64,000 bases of DNA from Sphingobium fontiphilum. GTDB taxonomy: Bacteria; Pseudomonadota; Alphaproteobacteria; Sphingomonadales; Sphingomonadaceae. The notes under the pieces were generated by a model. That model did no database searches and was not told the DNA's origin. It saw only the letters and a list, made by a program, of their open reading frames with translations. The position numbers and the translations under genes are program-made. The stretch lies in assembly GCF_014196635.1 (NCBI RefSeq), contig NZ_JACIEB010000009.1, positions 1 through 64,000 of the forward strand. Direction: 5' to 3'. Below are positions 9,028-17,130 of this stretch, one piece after another; position 1 is the stretch's first letter, and the number at the start of each line of letters is the position of its first letter.

Positions 9028-9362
9028 TTGGTCCTTTCGTATTGGGGGGGGATTAAGTGCGTCTTTTGCTCACACATGGACGCAGTACGTTCGGCGCAAA
9101 GCCTGAACGGCACACGGTTTATTGGTGTATCTGTTCCATTCACATCCGGGACCGCACGCCGGGTTCAAAGAGCGGGCCCCGGCATGGAGGGCGCTGCTCG
9201 ATCAGAACACGAAATTTGCGGAGAGGAGGATGGTTGCCTCGGACGCAAGTGTGGCGTGTTCTCGTGAACAGCGCCCTCAATGCTCTTGCGGAGGACCATC
9301 CGGCTGCGGTCAGCTATAAGCTCTACCGGACGGCCTCCCTTTCGCCTTTTCGCGCCGATTCG
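9028..9362. other. intergenic region upstream of the replication gene
   Basis: No ORF with a ribosome binding site was found on either strand. The stretch presumably carries the replication gene promoter, and perhaps an origin, but I saw no convincing iterons, -10/-35 pair or terminator. Confidence 0.4.
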
Positions 9363-9731
9363 TCAAGGCTCGATCGCAAGCAAGGTCGGGTCGATATCCT
9401 CGCTGTCCGGCACCAGTAGGATGAAAGCGAAGCCCGCCTTGCCGATGCAGGACAGCCATTCGAACCAGCCGTCATGGCGCGCGGCCCAATCCCAGAGCGG
9501 CTGGAAACAGGCATCACCGTAGAGCCAGCCGGACAAAGGAGGGGAGAACGCCGCCGCACGCAGGAAGTCGGCTTCGGTGTCGCCCGGTTCGCAAATGATG
9601 ATGTGCGTCTGATGTTCGTAGCCGCAAGCGATGGCATCGACAACGCGATCGGACAGGAGTTCGTGCAGGACCGGCTCCATCGGCTGGGCGAGCACGGCCT
9701 GCATCGCGTCGAGATTGGGAAGTGAGAGCAT
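9363..9731 (-). CDS. uncharacterised small protein, paralogue of the adjacent upstream gene
   Basis: The start at 9731 (MLSLPNLDAM) follows AAAGGA and gives 122 aa; the frame extends further upstream without a better site. The second half contains (H/P)xIIxEPGD, then a W-rich core (WDWAARHDGWFEW) and the ending LLVPDSEDIDPTLLAI. The next gene upstream has the same three landmarks in the same order, so the two are tandem paralogues. There is no signal peptide or membrane segment, and the protein is acidic. I do not recognise the family. Its place among island genes behind the replication protein suggests an accessory element function. Confidence 0.7.
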   Translation of the reverse strand: MLSLPNLDAMQAVLAQPMEPVLHELLSDRVVDAIACGYEHQTHIIICEPGDTEADFLRAAAFSPPLSGWLYGDACFQPLWDWAARHDGWFEWLSCIGKAGFAFILLVPDSEDIDPTLLAIEP

Positions 9732-9844
9732 GGTGGATTCCTTTCGGGCATAAAAAATGCGCCCTCGCCGGGACGCGTTGGGACTGCTGGGCTTTACTGT
9801 TCGAGAGGGCTGGCCATGGACCGGCGTCGGCCGCCCCTTGGAAG

Positions 9845-10243
9845 TCAGCCTTCGGCAAAGGCGTGGATGATGGCCAGGAGCGCTGGATCGATACCGTCGC
9901 GATCGGGCACGAACAATACGGCCCCTGCCCCATCGTCGCCGGTCACGAAGGCGATCTCGTACCAGCCATGGTCGCCGTTGCAGCTTTCCCAGTTGGGCGC
10001 GAAGCCGGGATCGGGGAAAGCGAGGCCATCGACAAGGTTGGTGCCGATAACGATGCCCCCCGCCCTTTCGATGGCTGGCAGCATGTCGCCGGGTTCCACG
10101 ATGATGACCGGCCCCAGTTCGCCGACCGAGCAGCCAGCCTCTTCCAAACGCTCTTCGTAAAGGGCCAGCCGCTTTCGAAGCCAGGGGTTCAGGGTGAAAG
10201 CGATGGCGCGGGCCATGGCTTCGGGTGTTTCGATGATGGTCAT
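9845..10243 (-). CDS. uncharacterised small protein, paralogue of the adjacent downstream gene
   Basis: I chose the ATG at 10243, 8 nt after GGAG, giving 132 aa; a GTG three codons earlier overlaps that site. The protein shares VIIVEPGD, a CNGDHGWYEIAF core and the ending LFVPDRDGIDPALLAI with its neighbour (HIIICEPGD, DGWFEWLSC, LLVPDSEDIDPTLLAI). It is acidic and cytoplasmic, with no recognised domain. A terminator at 10259-10285 separates it from the membrane-protein genes upstream, so it probably has its own promoter. Confidence 0.7.
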   Translation of the reverse strand: MTIIETPEAMARAIAFTLNPWLRKRLALYEERLEEAGCSVGELGPVIIVEPGDMLPAIERAGGIVIGTNLVDGLAFPDPGFAPNWESCNGDHGWYEIAFVTGDDGAGAVLFVPDRDGIDPALLAIIHAFAEG

Positions 10244-10258
10244 GGAACGCACTCCAAT

Positions 10259-10285
10259 AAAAAACCCCGGCGGGTGAGGCCGGGG
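10259..10285 (-). terminator. intrinsic terminator
   Basis: On the minus strand a GC stem (GCCCCGG region, 10279-10285, with 10265-10271; 7 bp, 7-nt loop) is followed by a run of six T. It lies 30 nt after the stop of the 86-aa membrane protein gene and is its likely transcript end. Confidence 0.8.
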
Positions 10286-10314
10286 CTGGATGAAAACAGG
10301 GCGGGGTTGAACGG

Positions 10315-10575
10315 TCAGATCGATTGATCGGGATCATTCGACCGACGCTTCTCCTTGCGCTTGAAATACAGGCTGAGGGCGACCAGCGCGGCCACCACGC
10401 CACTGGTGATCAGTGGTTGGGCCGCAAACCCTGCAAAGGTTGCGAGAATGGCGATCAGCCCGATCGTCTCCTTGGTCCTGAAGATCAGGCCTGCCACGAA
10501 CAGCAGGATCAAGGCGAGCTTGAAGGCCATCGTCAGCACAACGACCGCAAGCAGGGCTGCGAAAAACTGCGCCAT
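10315..10575 (-). CDS. small two- or three-helix membrane protein
   Basis: The 86-aa product is mostly hydrophobic: a segment at about residues 5-32, one at 36-52 and one at 55-70, then a basic tail (FKRKEKRRSNDPDQ) that should face the cytoplasm. No family was recognised. It starts 5 nt after the stop of the DUF805 gene, so both form one transcript ending at the terminator at 10259-10285. Confidence 0.65.
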   Translation of the reverse strand: MAQFFAALLAVVVLTMAFKLALILLFVAGLIFRTKETIGLIAILATFAGFAAQPLITSGVVAALVALSLYFKRKEKRRSNDPDQSI

Positions 10576-10580
10576 GGCGG

Positions 10581-11123
10581 CTATCGTGCTCGGCGGTCAG
10601 AACCGAAACGGTTGTCGCCTGACGTCCCTTCCAGCAGCATCATGACGAACACGAGGAAGGGACCGACATAGGGAATGAGATTGAGCGCAGCGAACCATCC
10701 CGATCTGTTCTGGTCATGGAACCGGCGCACCTGAACCGCCAGTTGCGGCACCACAAGGCCGACCAACGCCAGCACCAGCAGCGCAAGCATCATCGAGCCA
10801 AAGCCGGTGAGATCGACATATTCATCCTCGCCCGCTGCGGCCACGACCACGGCCGAACCGACGATTGCGCCCAGCGGCACGAGTTGAAACATCCAGAACT
10901 CTCTCCGGCTGGCCCGCCCCGTAAACTGGGCATAGCGCTTGAGCGGCAGCAGCATCCAGCCGACATGGTCATCGGCCGCAGGGTCGCCTTCCGACGCCTT
11001 CGCGGCCGCGCCACCGAACAGCAGGCGTTCCTTCGATCGTTCGAACTCGGCCTCGGAGATGACGCCGTCCTTCATCAACTGATTGAGCTTTTCAAGATTT
11101 TGCAGGGCCTCGGTATCGACCAT
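10581..11123 (-). CDS. SHOCT plus DUF805 membrane protein
   Basis: The 180-aa protein has an N-terminal SHOCT-like short helical motif (residues 5-33; LNQLMKDGVISEAEFERSKERLL) and then a DUF805 domain (about 55-170) with the typical FTGRASRREFWMF start and RRFHDQNRSGW signature. Three or four membrane segments are visible. DUF805 proteins are of unknown function. The ATG at 11123 follows AAAGGA. It is the first gene of a two-gene unit with the 86-aa membrane protein. Confidence 0.85.
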   Translation of the reverse strand: MVDTEALQNLEKLNQLMKDGVISEAEFERSKERLLFGGAAAKASEGDPAADDHVGWMLLPLKRYAQFTGRASRREFWMFQLVPLGAIVGSAVVVAAAGEDEYVDLTGFGSMMLALLVLALVGLVVPQLAVQVRRFHDQNRSGWFAALNLIPYVGPFLVFVMMLLEGTSGDNRFGSDRRAR

Positions 11124-11656
11124 GGGCTTGTCCTTTGTGGATGAGGGGATAAGCCGCGCCCGGACGGGAACGGCTGAACAGGCAGCTATGTCTGTCGATT
11201 GTTCACTGCTCGCCCCCTTGCGCCTGGAGAGCGACCTTCAGCTTCATGCCTTGCGTCGCCCTATGTACCTCTCGGAGCGACGGCCGAAGCCGGATGTTAG
11301 GAACCTGATCAGAGAGCAGGCGCATGCGCCTTTACCCTCGCGGGCTGGACATGCGCGCATGCCACCCGGCCCCAGAAAATGTGGCGACCGAGTTCTCTGA
11401 AAAGGGGTTCCTACGCCCCACCCTTCGGCTTTCACGAAGGGCAAAGCGGTTTTGGCGGGGTTGGAGCAGCTTCGCAATAGGCGTTTGAAGCGCACTGTTC
11501 ATATAAGATGGCGGAATTTGCGCAGCCTATCGCCTTCCCATGGGACGAAGCCGTCGTTTGCGAACCGGGCCGGGAATGGCGGGTTCCCATCCAACACCCG
11601 CCATTCATAGAGTTCCGGCGATCATGGCACCAATGCGCGAGTCTGACCGGAAATCT
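11124..11656. other. 533-nt gap within the island
   Basis: No ORF here has both a plausible start and family resemblance. The stretch should hold the promoter of the DUF805 gene at its left end and the 3' end of the helicase transcript at its right, where a hairpin is seen at 11574-11606. Nothing else was recognised. Confidence 0.4.
11574..11606 (-). terminator. perfect 11-bp hairpin after the helicase gene
   Basis: GAATGGCGGGT (11574-11584) and ACCCGCCATTC (11596-11606) form a perfect stem with an 11-nt loop, 50 nt beyond the helicase stop. There is no T-run, so it may stabilise the 3' end rather than act as a classic intrinsic terminator. Confidence 0.5.
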
Positions 11657-13876
11657 TCAGGCGCCTACCTTCTGCTGGATGAGACTGCCCGCATTGATCG
11701 GTCCATCCAGTATCTCGCTCTTGCCGCCCCGCTCCAGCGACGTCGACAGCAACAGCTTGCACTGGGCACGGCTGGCGCCGAGATACGCCCGATTGACGTA
11801 CCGCCGGCGCGCGCCCTGGCTCAGCATCTCGTCCCCGAGATCCGACTGATCTACATGCAGGAGATAAACCGTGTCGAACTGCAGACCTGCGACATACTCA
11901 GGCATGCTAAAGATGCAGCGGTTTCTCGCGTATTGAACGCCCTTAAGATCCTCACGCGTCGTGAGCGGCGTGTACATTCCATTGATGCGGGACGCCTTGA
12001 GATAAACCTCGAAGAGCTGATCGTTCAGGCACAGGACGGCGACGTCCCGACCACCGATACGGCGGGCATCCGCCGCTGCCTCCTTGAAGACAGCGTCTAG
12101 GAGTTCCAAGTCACGGTTGTAGACCTTGAGAATGGGGATCGGGCCAGGTGACTGCTGCGAGGATGCTATGTGGGTGTCGTACTCACCTTCGAGATCCATC
12201 GCAGGGAACGACGCGTCGAGATCTTGGAGCAGCTTAGTGATCTGCGGCGTGGAACGATAGTTCACGCTCAGGTCGATCTTGGTCGTCACACCCACGCCTG
12301 GATTCCGGAACCGCTCGACGCCACCACCGAGAGCGGCGTCGGACGTGCTCTGCTTAAGATCGAAAGCCATTAGAAGCGGCCACCTCCCCGAAGTGCCAGC
12401 CCGTGGTCGGAAGATCCCCTGCAGCGTCATCGCCTCGTTCCGACTAAAATAGTGGTATTCGTCGACAAAGATCACATCGAAGCCCAGCTTCTCTTTAAGT
12501 TGCTCCCACTCGTAGGTGGTGAGATAGCGCCCGAAATCCGCCGTCATCTGGTCCATACTCAACAGTCGCTCCCGTTTTAGAAGGGCGCGATAGGCATCGT
12601 GGACCTCCAATACTGCCTCACGCTGCGCCTTAGATGGCAGCGGCATCTGCCAGGATTCACGCGGACCGCTGAGATATCGATCGGCTTCTGCGGTGCCCTT
12701 GCGTATGTTCTCAGCATCAAGGGCGCCGGCAAACTCGTTCATCAGGTCGTCGACCACTGCCGAGCGCCGATCCATGGCAGAGAGCATCTCCAGAAAAGCG
12801 CGTTCCTCGCTTAGCACGTCGAGGACAATGCGGGGGTTTTCCAGTACGTGCTTCAGAGCGTCCTCGATCAGGATCTTCTGATATTCCCTGCCCTCCTGAC
12901 CATCGAGGGAGAGAGGCCGCAAGCCTTTCTGTGCGTAGTTCAGGCGTGTCTCGGCGAGCTCGTAAAGCGTGCCGATCCAGATCTTTGCCTCGCCGTCGAT
13001 GGTCTTGGACGTGCGCCATTTCTCGGAAGGATCGAGTGCGGAGAACATTCCCCGGATCACATCGTGCGCAAGTGCAGAGCTGTGGGTCAGGAAAGCGAAC
13101 GTCTTTGTGTTGGATCCGGCGAGATCATCGAGCGCATCCTTGATGCACTTAACCGCCATAGCCTGGGTCTTGCCCGTGCCTGCTGCGCCTCGCAGCCGGA
13201 CAGGCGCATCGTGAGACTTGTTGACGAACGACAATTGCTGCGGGTTGAGTTTGTGTTCAAGCCACTCCTCCAGCGTCGCCGCGCCCGATATCTGCCGACC
13301 AAGCGGCTCGCTAAGCAGTATACCGAAGGAGCCGACGCGAGGCTGCGTTGGCGTCTCGCAAAGAGCAGCAGCCTCGAGATGTCGGATCGCGCGGTCATAG
13401 AGCGCCATGTCGGGCGATATCTGTGACAGGTCTTTGGGTCCGTCCGTAACGCGGTACGCGAACACATCGCGCCCGCCGCCGGCGGCCTGCTCGAAGCAGA
13501 CTCGGACCTTCGACTTCTTGCTGAACGGCTCACCATAAACGGAAAGCCGGGATCCGTCGTGGTACGGCTGCCACTGGACCGGAAGCGCGATGTTCCGGTC
13601 GAAATGCCTCAGGGCCACGCGCAGGATCCGCTCGAAACGTGCGTGCGGGAGGGCCGCCCCCTCGAAGATACCGTCGGCGCCGGTGTTGACCACGAGCATG
13701 CGATCGCTGACGTCGGCCTTCTCCGAAAGCAGATAGACCATGTTATCCATGACCACTCGGCGAAGGCCGACGGTGTTTTCCGGAAGCTCGAACTCCCCGA
13801 ACCAGCTCGGCTCGATCATGGCGGTGTCGAGGATGGCAATGGCGCCCTCATCGATAACCAAGGCATCGTACGACAT
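11657..13876 (-). CDS. UvrD-like superfamily 1 helicase of an uncharacterised two-gene module
   Basis: The 739-aa protein has a unique N-terminal domain of about 200 residues, then an SF1 helicase core: Walker A RGAAGTGKTQ (about 229-238), Walker B VIFVDEYHYF (about 470-479), a NYRSTPQIT motif (about 540) and a final motif NRAYLGASRAQ (about 700). These are the nucleotide-binding and coupling motifs of UvrD/Rep helicases, so ATP-driven translocation on DNA or RNA is expected. No nuclease motif was recognised. The ATG follows TGGAG and lies 3 nt after the stop of the 292-aa gene, so both are co-translated. Helicases paired with a unique partner at an island edge are often antiviral systems; that role is inferred here. 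Confidence 0.85.
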   Translation of the reverse strand: MSYDALVIDEGAIAILDTAMIEPSWFGEFELPENTVGLRRVVMDNMVYLLSEKADVSDRMLVVNTGADGIFEGAALPHARFERILRVALRHFDRNIALPVQWQPYHDGSRLSVYGEPFSKKSKVRVCFEQAAGGGRDVFAYRVTDGPKDLSQISPDMALYDRAIRHLEAAALCETPTQPRVGSFGILLSEPLGRQISGAATLEEWLEHKLNPQQLSFVNKSHDAPVRLRGAAGTGKTQAMAVKCIKDALDDLAGSNTKTFAFLTHSSALAHDVIRGMFSALDPSEKWRTSKTIDGEAKIWIGTLYELAETRLNYAQKGLRPLSLDGQEGREYQKILIEDALKHVLENPRIVLDVLSEERAFLEMLSAMDRRSAVVDDLMNEFAGALDAENIRKGTAEADRYLSGPRESWQMPLPSKAQREAVLEVHDAYRALLKRERLLSMDQMTADFGRYLTTYEWEQLKEKLGFDVIFVDEYHYFSRNEAMTLQGIFRPRAGTSGRWPLLMAFDLKQSTSDAALGGGVERFRNPGVGVTTKIDLSVNYRSTPQITKLLQDLDASFPAMDLEGEYDTHIASSQQSPGPIPILKVYNRDLELLDAVFKEAAADARRIGGRDVAVLCLNDQLFEVYLKASRINGMYTPLTTREDLKGVQYARNRCIFSMPEYVAGLQFDTVYLLHVDQSDLGDEMLSQGARRRYVNRAYLGASRAQCKLLLSTSLERGGKSEILDGPINAGSLIQQKVGA

Positions 13877-13879
13877 GAC

Positions 13880-14758
13880 TTAGGCTCCAGTAAAAATACT
13901 CTCCGCGGCCAGTGCCGCCGCAGACCTACTCGCGTCTTCGAAATGAGTTGGTAAACCTATGCGCGAGAACAAAAACGCCAGCTTCTGTGTGACCGCGAAC
14001 CGAATTCCGTCATTCAGCCGTCCTACCCGATGCAGCGCGGTGGGCCGGTCGTGGATGCGCGCGTCGACTTCGCTTGAGAATATTTCGTCAGCATCGACTG
14101 TCCGGATGAAACGGAGCAGAGCCACGTAGCCAACCCCACTCGCAGCAGGCAGATCCGGCAGTAAGAAGAAGTCGGGGAAGCCTCCGCCCCCGCCCAGCGC
14201 GGTGGCGATGTCCGACTGCTGTCGCTCCGGGTCATCGCCCAGAATTCCGCGAAGCGCCCTCCACTGCGACAGTTGATCGTCGTGAACATCGGCACCGATG
14301 GCGCATCGCAACGCGTTAAGGTTCTTGATCAGCTTGGCGTCGAGCGGCTTCCCGGTTCGGTTGACTGCTTTGGCGATAGCGTCGACTTGTCGTGTCGCAA
14401 GCCAGCTGAGCAGCTGCTCTTCCGTCAATGTAAAATCCAGGTCGGACCGTCGCATGACCGCACCCAACCCTTCGGCGGCGACCCTCACCTGCTTCTTCAC
14501 ATACCTCTGCAGCTGATCCGGAATCCATAATCGTTCGAGGTAGGCGCGGGATGTCACGACCTCGACATAGGTCAGCCGGTCCGAAGCCTTCCCTTGGACG
14601 ATGTCGCAATCGGCAGTGATGATCAGCCCAAATGAGGGCTCGCCTCCCGCATCTGCCGGAAGACCGCGAAGAATGTCGCCCTGCGCATACGGCTTGGACT
14701 CGTCGACCGTCGACCAATAGTCGTTACCATCGGAACTCTCTGTCGAACCATCTACCAT
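13880..14758 (-). CDS. uncharacterised 292-aa partner of the UvrD-like helicase
   Basis: The protein has no membrane segment. Its N-terminus contains two distinctive motifs, QGDIL (26-30) and IITADCDIVQG (46-56), in which Asp and Cys could form an active or metal site. A charged helical middle and a glycine-rich stretch (ALGGGGGFPDF) follow. I do not recognise a named family. It is the first gene of the helicase operon, and ends 3 nt before the helicase start. The start ATG at 14758 lacks a strong ribosome binding site, so initiation is uncertain. The gene is the last intact one before the right attachment repeat. Confidence 0.75.
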   Translation of the reverse strand: MVDGSTESSDGNDYWSTVDESKPYAQGDILRGLPADAGGEPSFGLIITADCDIVQGKASDRLTYVEVVTSRAYLERLWIPDQLQRYVKKQVRVAAEGLGAVMRRSDLDFTLTEEQLLSWLATRQVDAIAKAVNRTGKPLDAKLIKNLNALRCAIGADVHDDQLSQWRALRGILGDDPERQQSDIATALGGGGGFPDFFLLPDLPAASGVGYVALLRFIRTVDADEIFSSEVDARIHDRPTALHRVGRLNDGIRFAVTQKLAFLFSRIGLPTHFEDASRSAAALAAESIFTGA

Positions 14759-15298
14759 TTGCTAGCGGCCCCCATCTTCTCGCCAGTCATCGGTCTTTCA
14801 CGGAACTACCCGCGTAATCACATTGTATTGATGTCGGGCCTGTTGCCAGCTATTTCTAGGATCGTCGATAAGATTTACGTGCCCCGGTTGGGAGCGCGCC
14901 CAGCCAATCAGGATCAGGCTTTGATGCCACCGTCGACTGTCAGGCCTTTGCCCGAGATCTGCCGGGCCGCCGGACTAGAGAGCAACGCACGGCGCGCGCA
15001 GCCATACCAGACGACCGCTTTCAGGATCTATTAGCTTTTGTCTGAACGGCTGAGTTTGGGGCACACTGCTGCCTGACCTACTCGCAGTAGTTGGACGGCA
15101 GGTCGTGGAGCAGGCGGACGTTCAAGCCATCGCTCCCAAATGGTGATATCTGGTCGGAACCAGACCAGCTTTTACGCCGATCACTTGCGGTGCAAAGAAG
15201 TTTGTCGCCCCACGCCCACCCCACAGGGCCGCGCGAGTTCCCACGCCAAAGCCCCATAAACAAGGCAATCTCCCGGCCATCAGCCGGAAGGCGCTTTC
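14759..15298. other. non-coding right end of the island
   Basis: Apart from the SDR fragment, no gene is supported here. The left part must carry the promoter of the 292-aa/helicase operon. From about 15210 to 15298 the sequence resembles 505-594 outside the left repeat, with scattered differences. Confidence 0.5.
14914..15030 (-). pseudogene. C-terminal fragment of an SDR oxidoreductase gene
   Basis: Reading the minus strand up to the stop at 14914 gives SPAARQISGKGLTVDGGIKA, which is the typical last part of a short-chain dehydrogenase/reductase. Upstream, in-frame stops occur at about 15030 and the Rossmann fold and catalytic Tyr/Lys are absent. It is a gene fragment trapped near the right end of the island. 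Confidence 0.55.
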
Positions 15299-15377
15299 CC
15301 TTTGATTTCGGTGGGTTCCCTGCTGAAAGGGGTGGTGCCGCAGAAGGGACTCGAACCCCCGACCCCAACATTACGAA
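15299..15377. repeat. right attachment site (attR), 79-bp direct repeat
   Basis: This copy matches 595-673 perfectly. Here the repeat continues into the rest of the tRNA-Thr gene, so the element restored a working tRNA on this side. The tRNA part of the shared sequence ends in the anticodon loop, a common crossover place for tyrosine integrases. Confidence 0.9.
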
Positions 15378-15408
15378 TGTCGTGCTCTACCATCTGAGCT
15401 ACTGCGGC
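15333..15408 (-). tRNA. tRNA-Thr (anticodon CGT), island target
   Basis: The 76-nt minus-strand sequence folds into a standard cloverleaf. It has a 7-bp acceptor stem (GCCGCAG/CTGCGGC), the D arm GCTC-AGATGGTA-GAGC, an anticodon stem CGACA/TGTTG with loop TTCGTAA giving anticodon CGT, a TTCGAGT T-loop, discriminator A and an encoded CCA. It reads threonine codon ACG. Confidence 0.95.
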
Positions 15409-15572
15409 AGCGGGCGGGCTGATAACAGCGGTTGCGGGGAAGAACAAGCGCGCATTGCGATGGCAGGCCCGATTCTGCTTGGGCGTCCCTGTCCAGGGCG
15501 TTTAGGAGATGTTTACCATCCCCATGCGAATGTTCGGCTGAATTATTGTCTTATGATCAGGGAATGGGCCGG

Positions 15573-16865
15573 ATGGACACGTTGCGGGGGCATGATGTCG
15601 CCAACGACCAGGACGATTTCGATTATGCCGCCGATGCGGGCATAGAAACGCCCCTGGCGGTCGCGTCCGACGAACGTCGATTGCATGTGCGCGCCTATAA
15701 TTACTGGGCGTCCCTGCTGGGCGAACGGTCGCTGCCTTCCATCGAGGATCTGAACCCCGACGAGCTGGAAGAGTTCGGCCCGCGCAGCGTTCTTCTCGAC
15801 TTCAGCAGCGGCATCGACAATCCCGCCATTGTCTATCTGGGCACGGCGCTGCGCGAAGAGTGCGAGATCGACAGCAGCATCAGCCATATCAACGATGTAC
15901 CCGCCCGTTCGCTGTTGTCGCGGCTGACCGACCATTATCTGCAGATCATCGCCAATGCCGCACCCGTGGGCTTCGAGGCGGAGTTCATCAACCAGCGCAA
16001 CGCGGACATTCTCTATCGCGGCATATTGATGCCATTCTCTTCCGACGACGACACCATCGATTTCATCTATGGGGTCATCAACTGGAAGGAAGCGGTGACC
16101 GGCGATGCCGCCGACAATCTGGAACGCGAAGTGCAAGAGGCGTTGCGCACCGCGCCGCCGCGCCCGGTCAGCGCGCCGTTATGGGCCGATGGCCCCGCCG
16201 CTGATGCGGCGATGGGCCTGCCCCTGGAAGACGAAACGCTGGACCTGGCCGGCATGGAAGCGCCGGCCGAGGACGCCTCGCTGGCCGACTGGCTGGCCTT
16301 CGCCCGCGACAGCGCAGAAGAGGCGAGCCAGTCCGAATCGCGCAGCCATGGCGCGCTCTATCGCGCCATCGGCCTGGCCTATGACTTCGCGCTCGCCGCA
16401 CAGGACGCGGCCGAAGATTATGCCGAAATGCTGAGCGACGCGGGGATAAAGGCGCAGGCGCGCAGCCCGATGACGGCCGTCATCAAGCTGGTGTTCGGCG
16501 CGACATATGACAAGACCCGGATCGCCGAATATGCAACGGTGCTCGACCATGGCTGGGCGGCGGGCATGGACCGCGGCGCCATGGCCGGCTATCTGGAAAA
16601 TTACGCTGGCGGCATCAAGGCGCTGGTCCGCGACGAACGCGCCCTGCGCCGGGCCGAACGCCCGGTGAAGACAGACCGGCAGGACAAGGCCCGCGCCGCC
16701 CTCAAAACCGCGACAGCAATGGCGCCTGAGACGGTGACGACCGATGCGGACGGCCTGGCCGTGGTCATCGCCCGCCGCGAAGGGGACGGCACATTGTCGA
16801 TCGTCGCCGCCCTGCCCGAAGGATCGGACCTCTGCCGCCGGGTGGTGCTCGCGACGCAAGGCTGA
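15573..16865 (+). CDS. PAS-domain protein, function unknown
   Basis: I chose the ATG at 15573 because AGGGA ends 9 nt before it; an ATG at 15564 is too close. The 430-aa product has a PAS-type region at about residues 35-175 (YNYWASLLGERSLPSIEDL, then VYLGTALREECEID), of the kind found in alphaproteobacterial DUF1491/PAS_5-like regulators. The C-terminal 250 residues are Ala-rich and helical with no enzyme motif. There are no membrane segments. It stands alone just outside the island and upstream of NAD-glutamate dehydrogenase. A sensory role is likely but the output is unknown. Confidence 0.75.
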   Translation: MDTLRGHDVANDQDDFDYAADAGIETPLAVASDERRLHVRAYNYWASLLGERSLPSIEDLNPDELEEFGPRSVLLDFSSGIDNPAIVYLGTALREECEIDSSISHINDVPARSLLSRLTDHYLQIIANAAPVGFEAEFINQRNADILYRGILMPFSSDDDTIDFIYGVINWKEAVTGDAADNLEREVQEALRTAPPRPVSAPLWADGPAADAAMGLPLEDETLDLAGMEAPAEDASLADWLAFARDSAEEASQSESRSHGALYRAIGLAYDFALAAQDAAEDYAEMLSDAGIKAQARSPMTAVIKLVFGATYDKTRIAEYATVLDHGWAAGMDRGAMAGYLENYAGGIKALVRDERALRRAERPVKTDRQDKARAALKTATAMAPETVTTDADGLAVVIARREGDGTLSIVAALPEGSDLCRRVVLATQG

Positions 16866-17130
16866 CGATCGCAACACCCGCAGCATCCGCGCCCACAGCA
16901 GCGCCCGATGGCGGATTGGACCCCGCCCGTCGTTCTTCGGGACAGGGCCGCCGCCATGTTGCACCGCGTCATTTTATTTCATTAAAACGAAACTTTCTTA
17001 CAGATAAATGGTTGAGCCCCGTCGCCGCCTGTCGCATAAAGGCGGCATTGCGCGGAGAATGAATTCGGGCGCGCCCTGCCCCTCCCACCACCATCGGGCT
17101 GCGCGGATCGATTGAGGAAGAGGTGACCGA

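Larger units (their letters stand above)
595..15377. mobile_element. integrated genomic island in tRNA-Thr(CGT)
   Basis: The 14.7 kb segment is bounded by 79-bp perfect direct repeats, the right one being part of an intact tRNA gene. It encodes a tyrosine recombinase (5548-6714) and a primase-polymerase/helicase replication protein (7012-9027), and carries cargo of different base composition: an AT-rich lipoprotein/RTX pair and a helicase module. No relaxase, type IV secretion or phage structural genes were seen. It could be an integrative mobilisable element or a phage-satellite-like island. Fragments of an IS transposase and an SDR gene show past rearrangement. Confidence 0.85.

Noticed and set aside
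11244..11495. 83-aa minus-strand frame in the island gap
   Set aside because: No ribosome binding site, and the sequence is Arg/Gly/Pro-rich with no family resemblance.
595..15377. Interpretation as a prophage or a conjugative element
   Set aside because: No capsid, portal, terminase, tail, lysis, relaxase or type IV secretion genes were found between the attachment sites.
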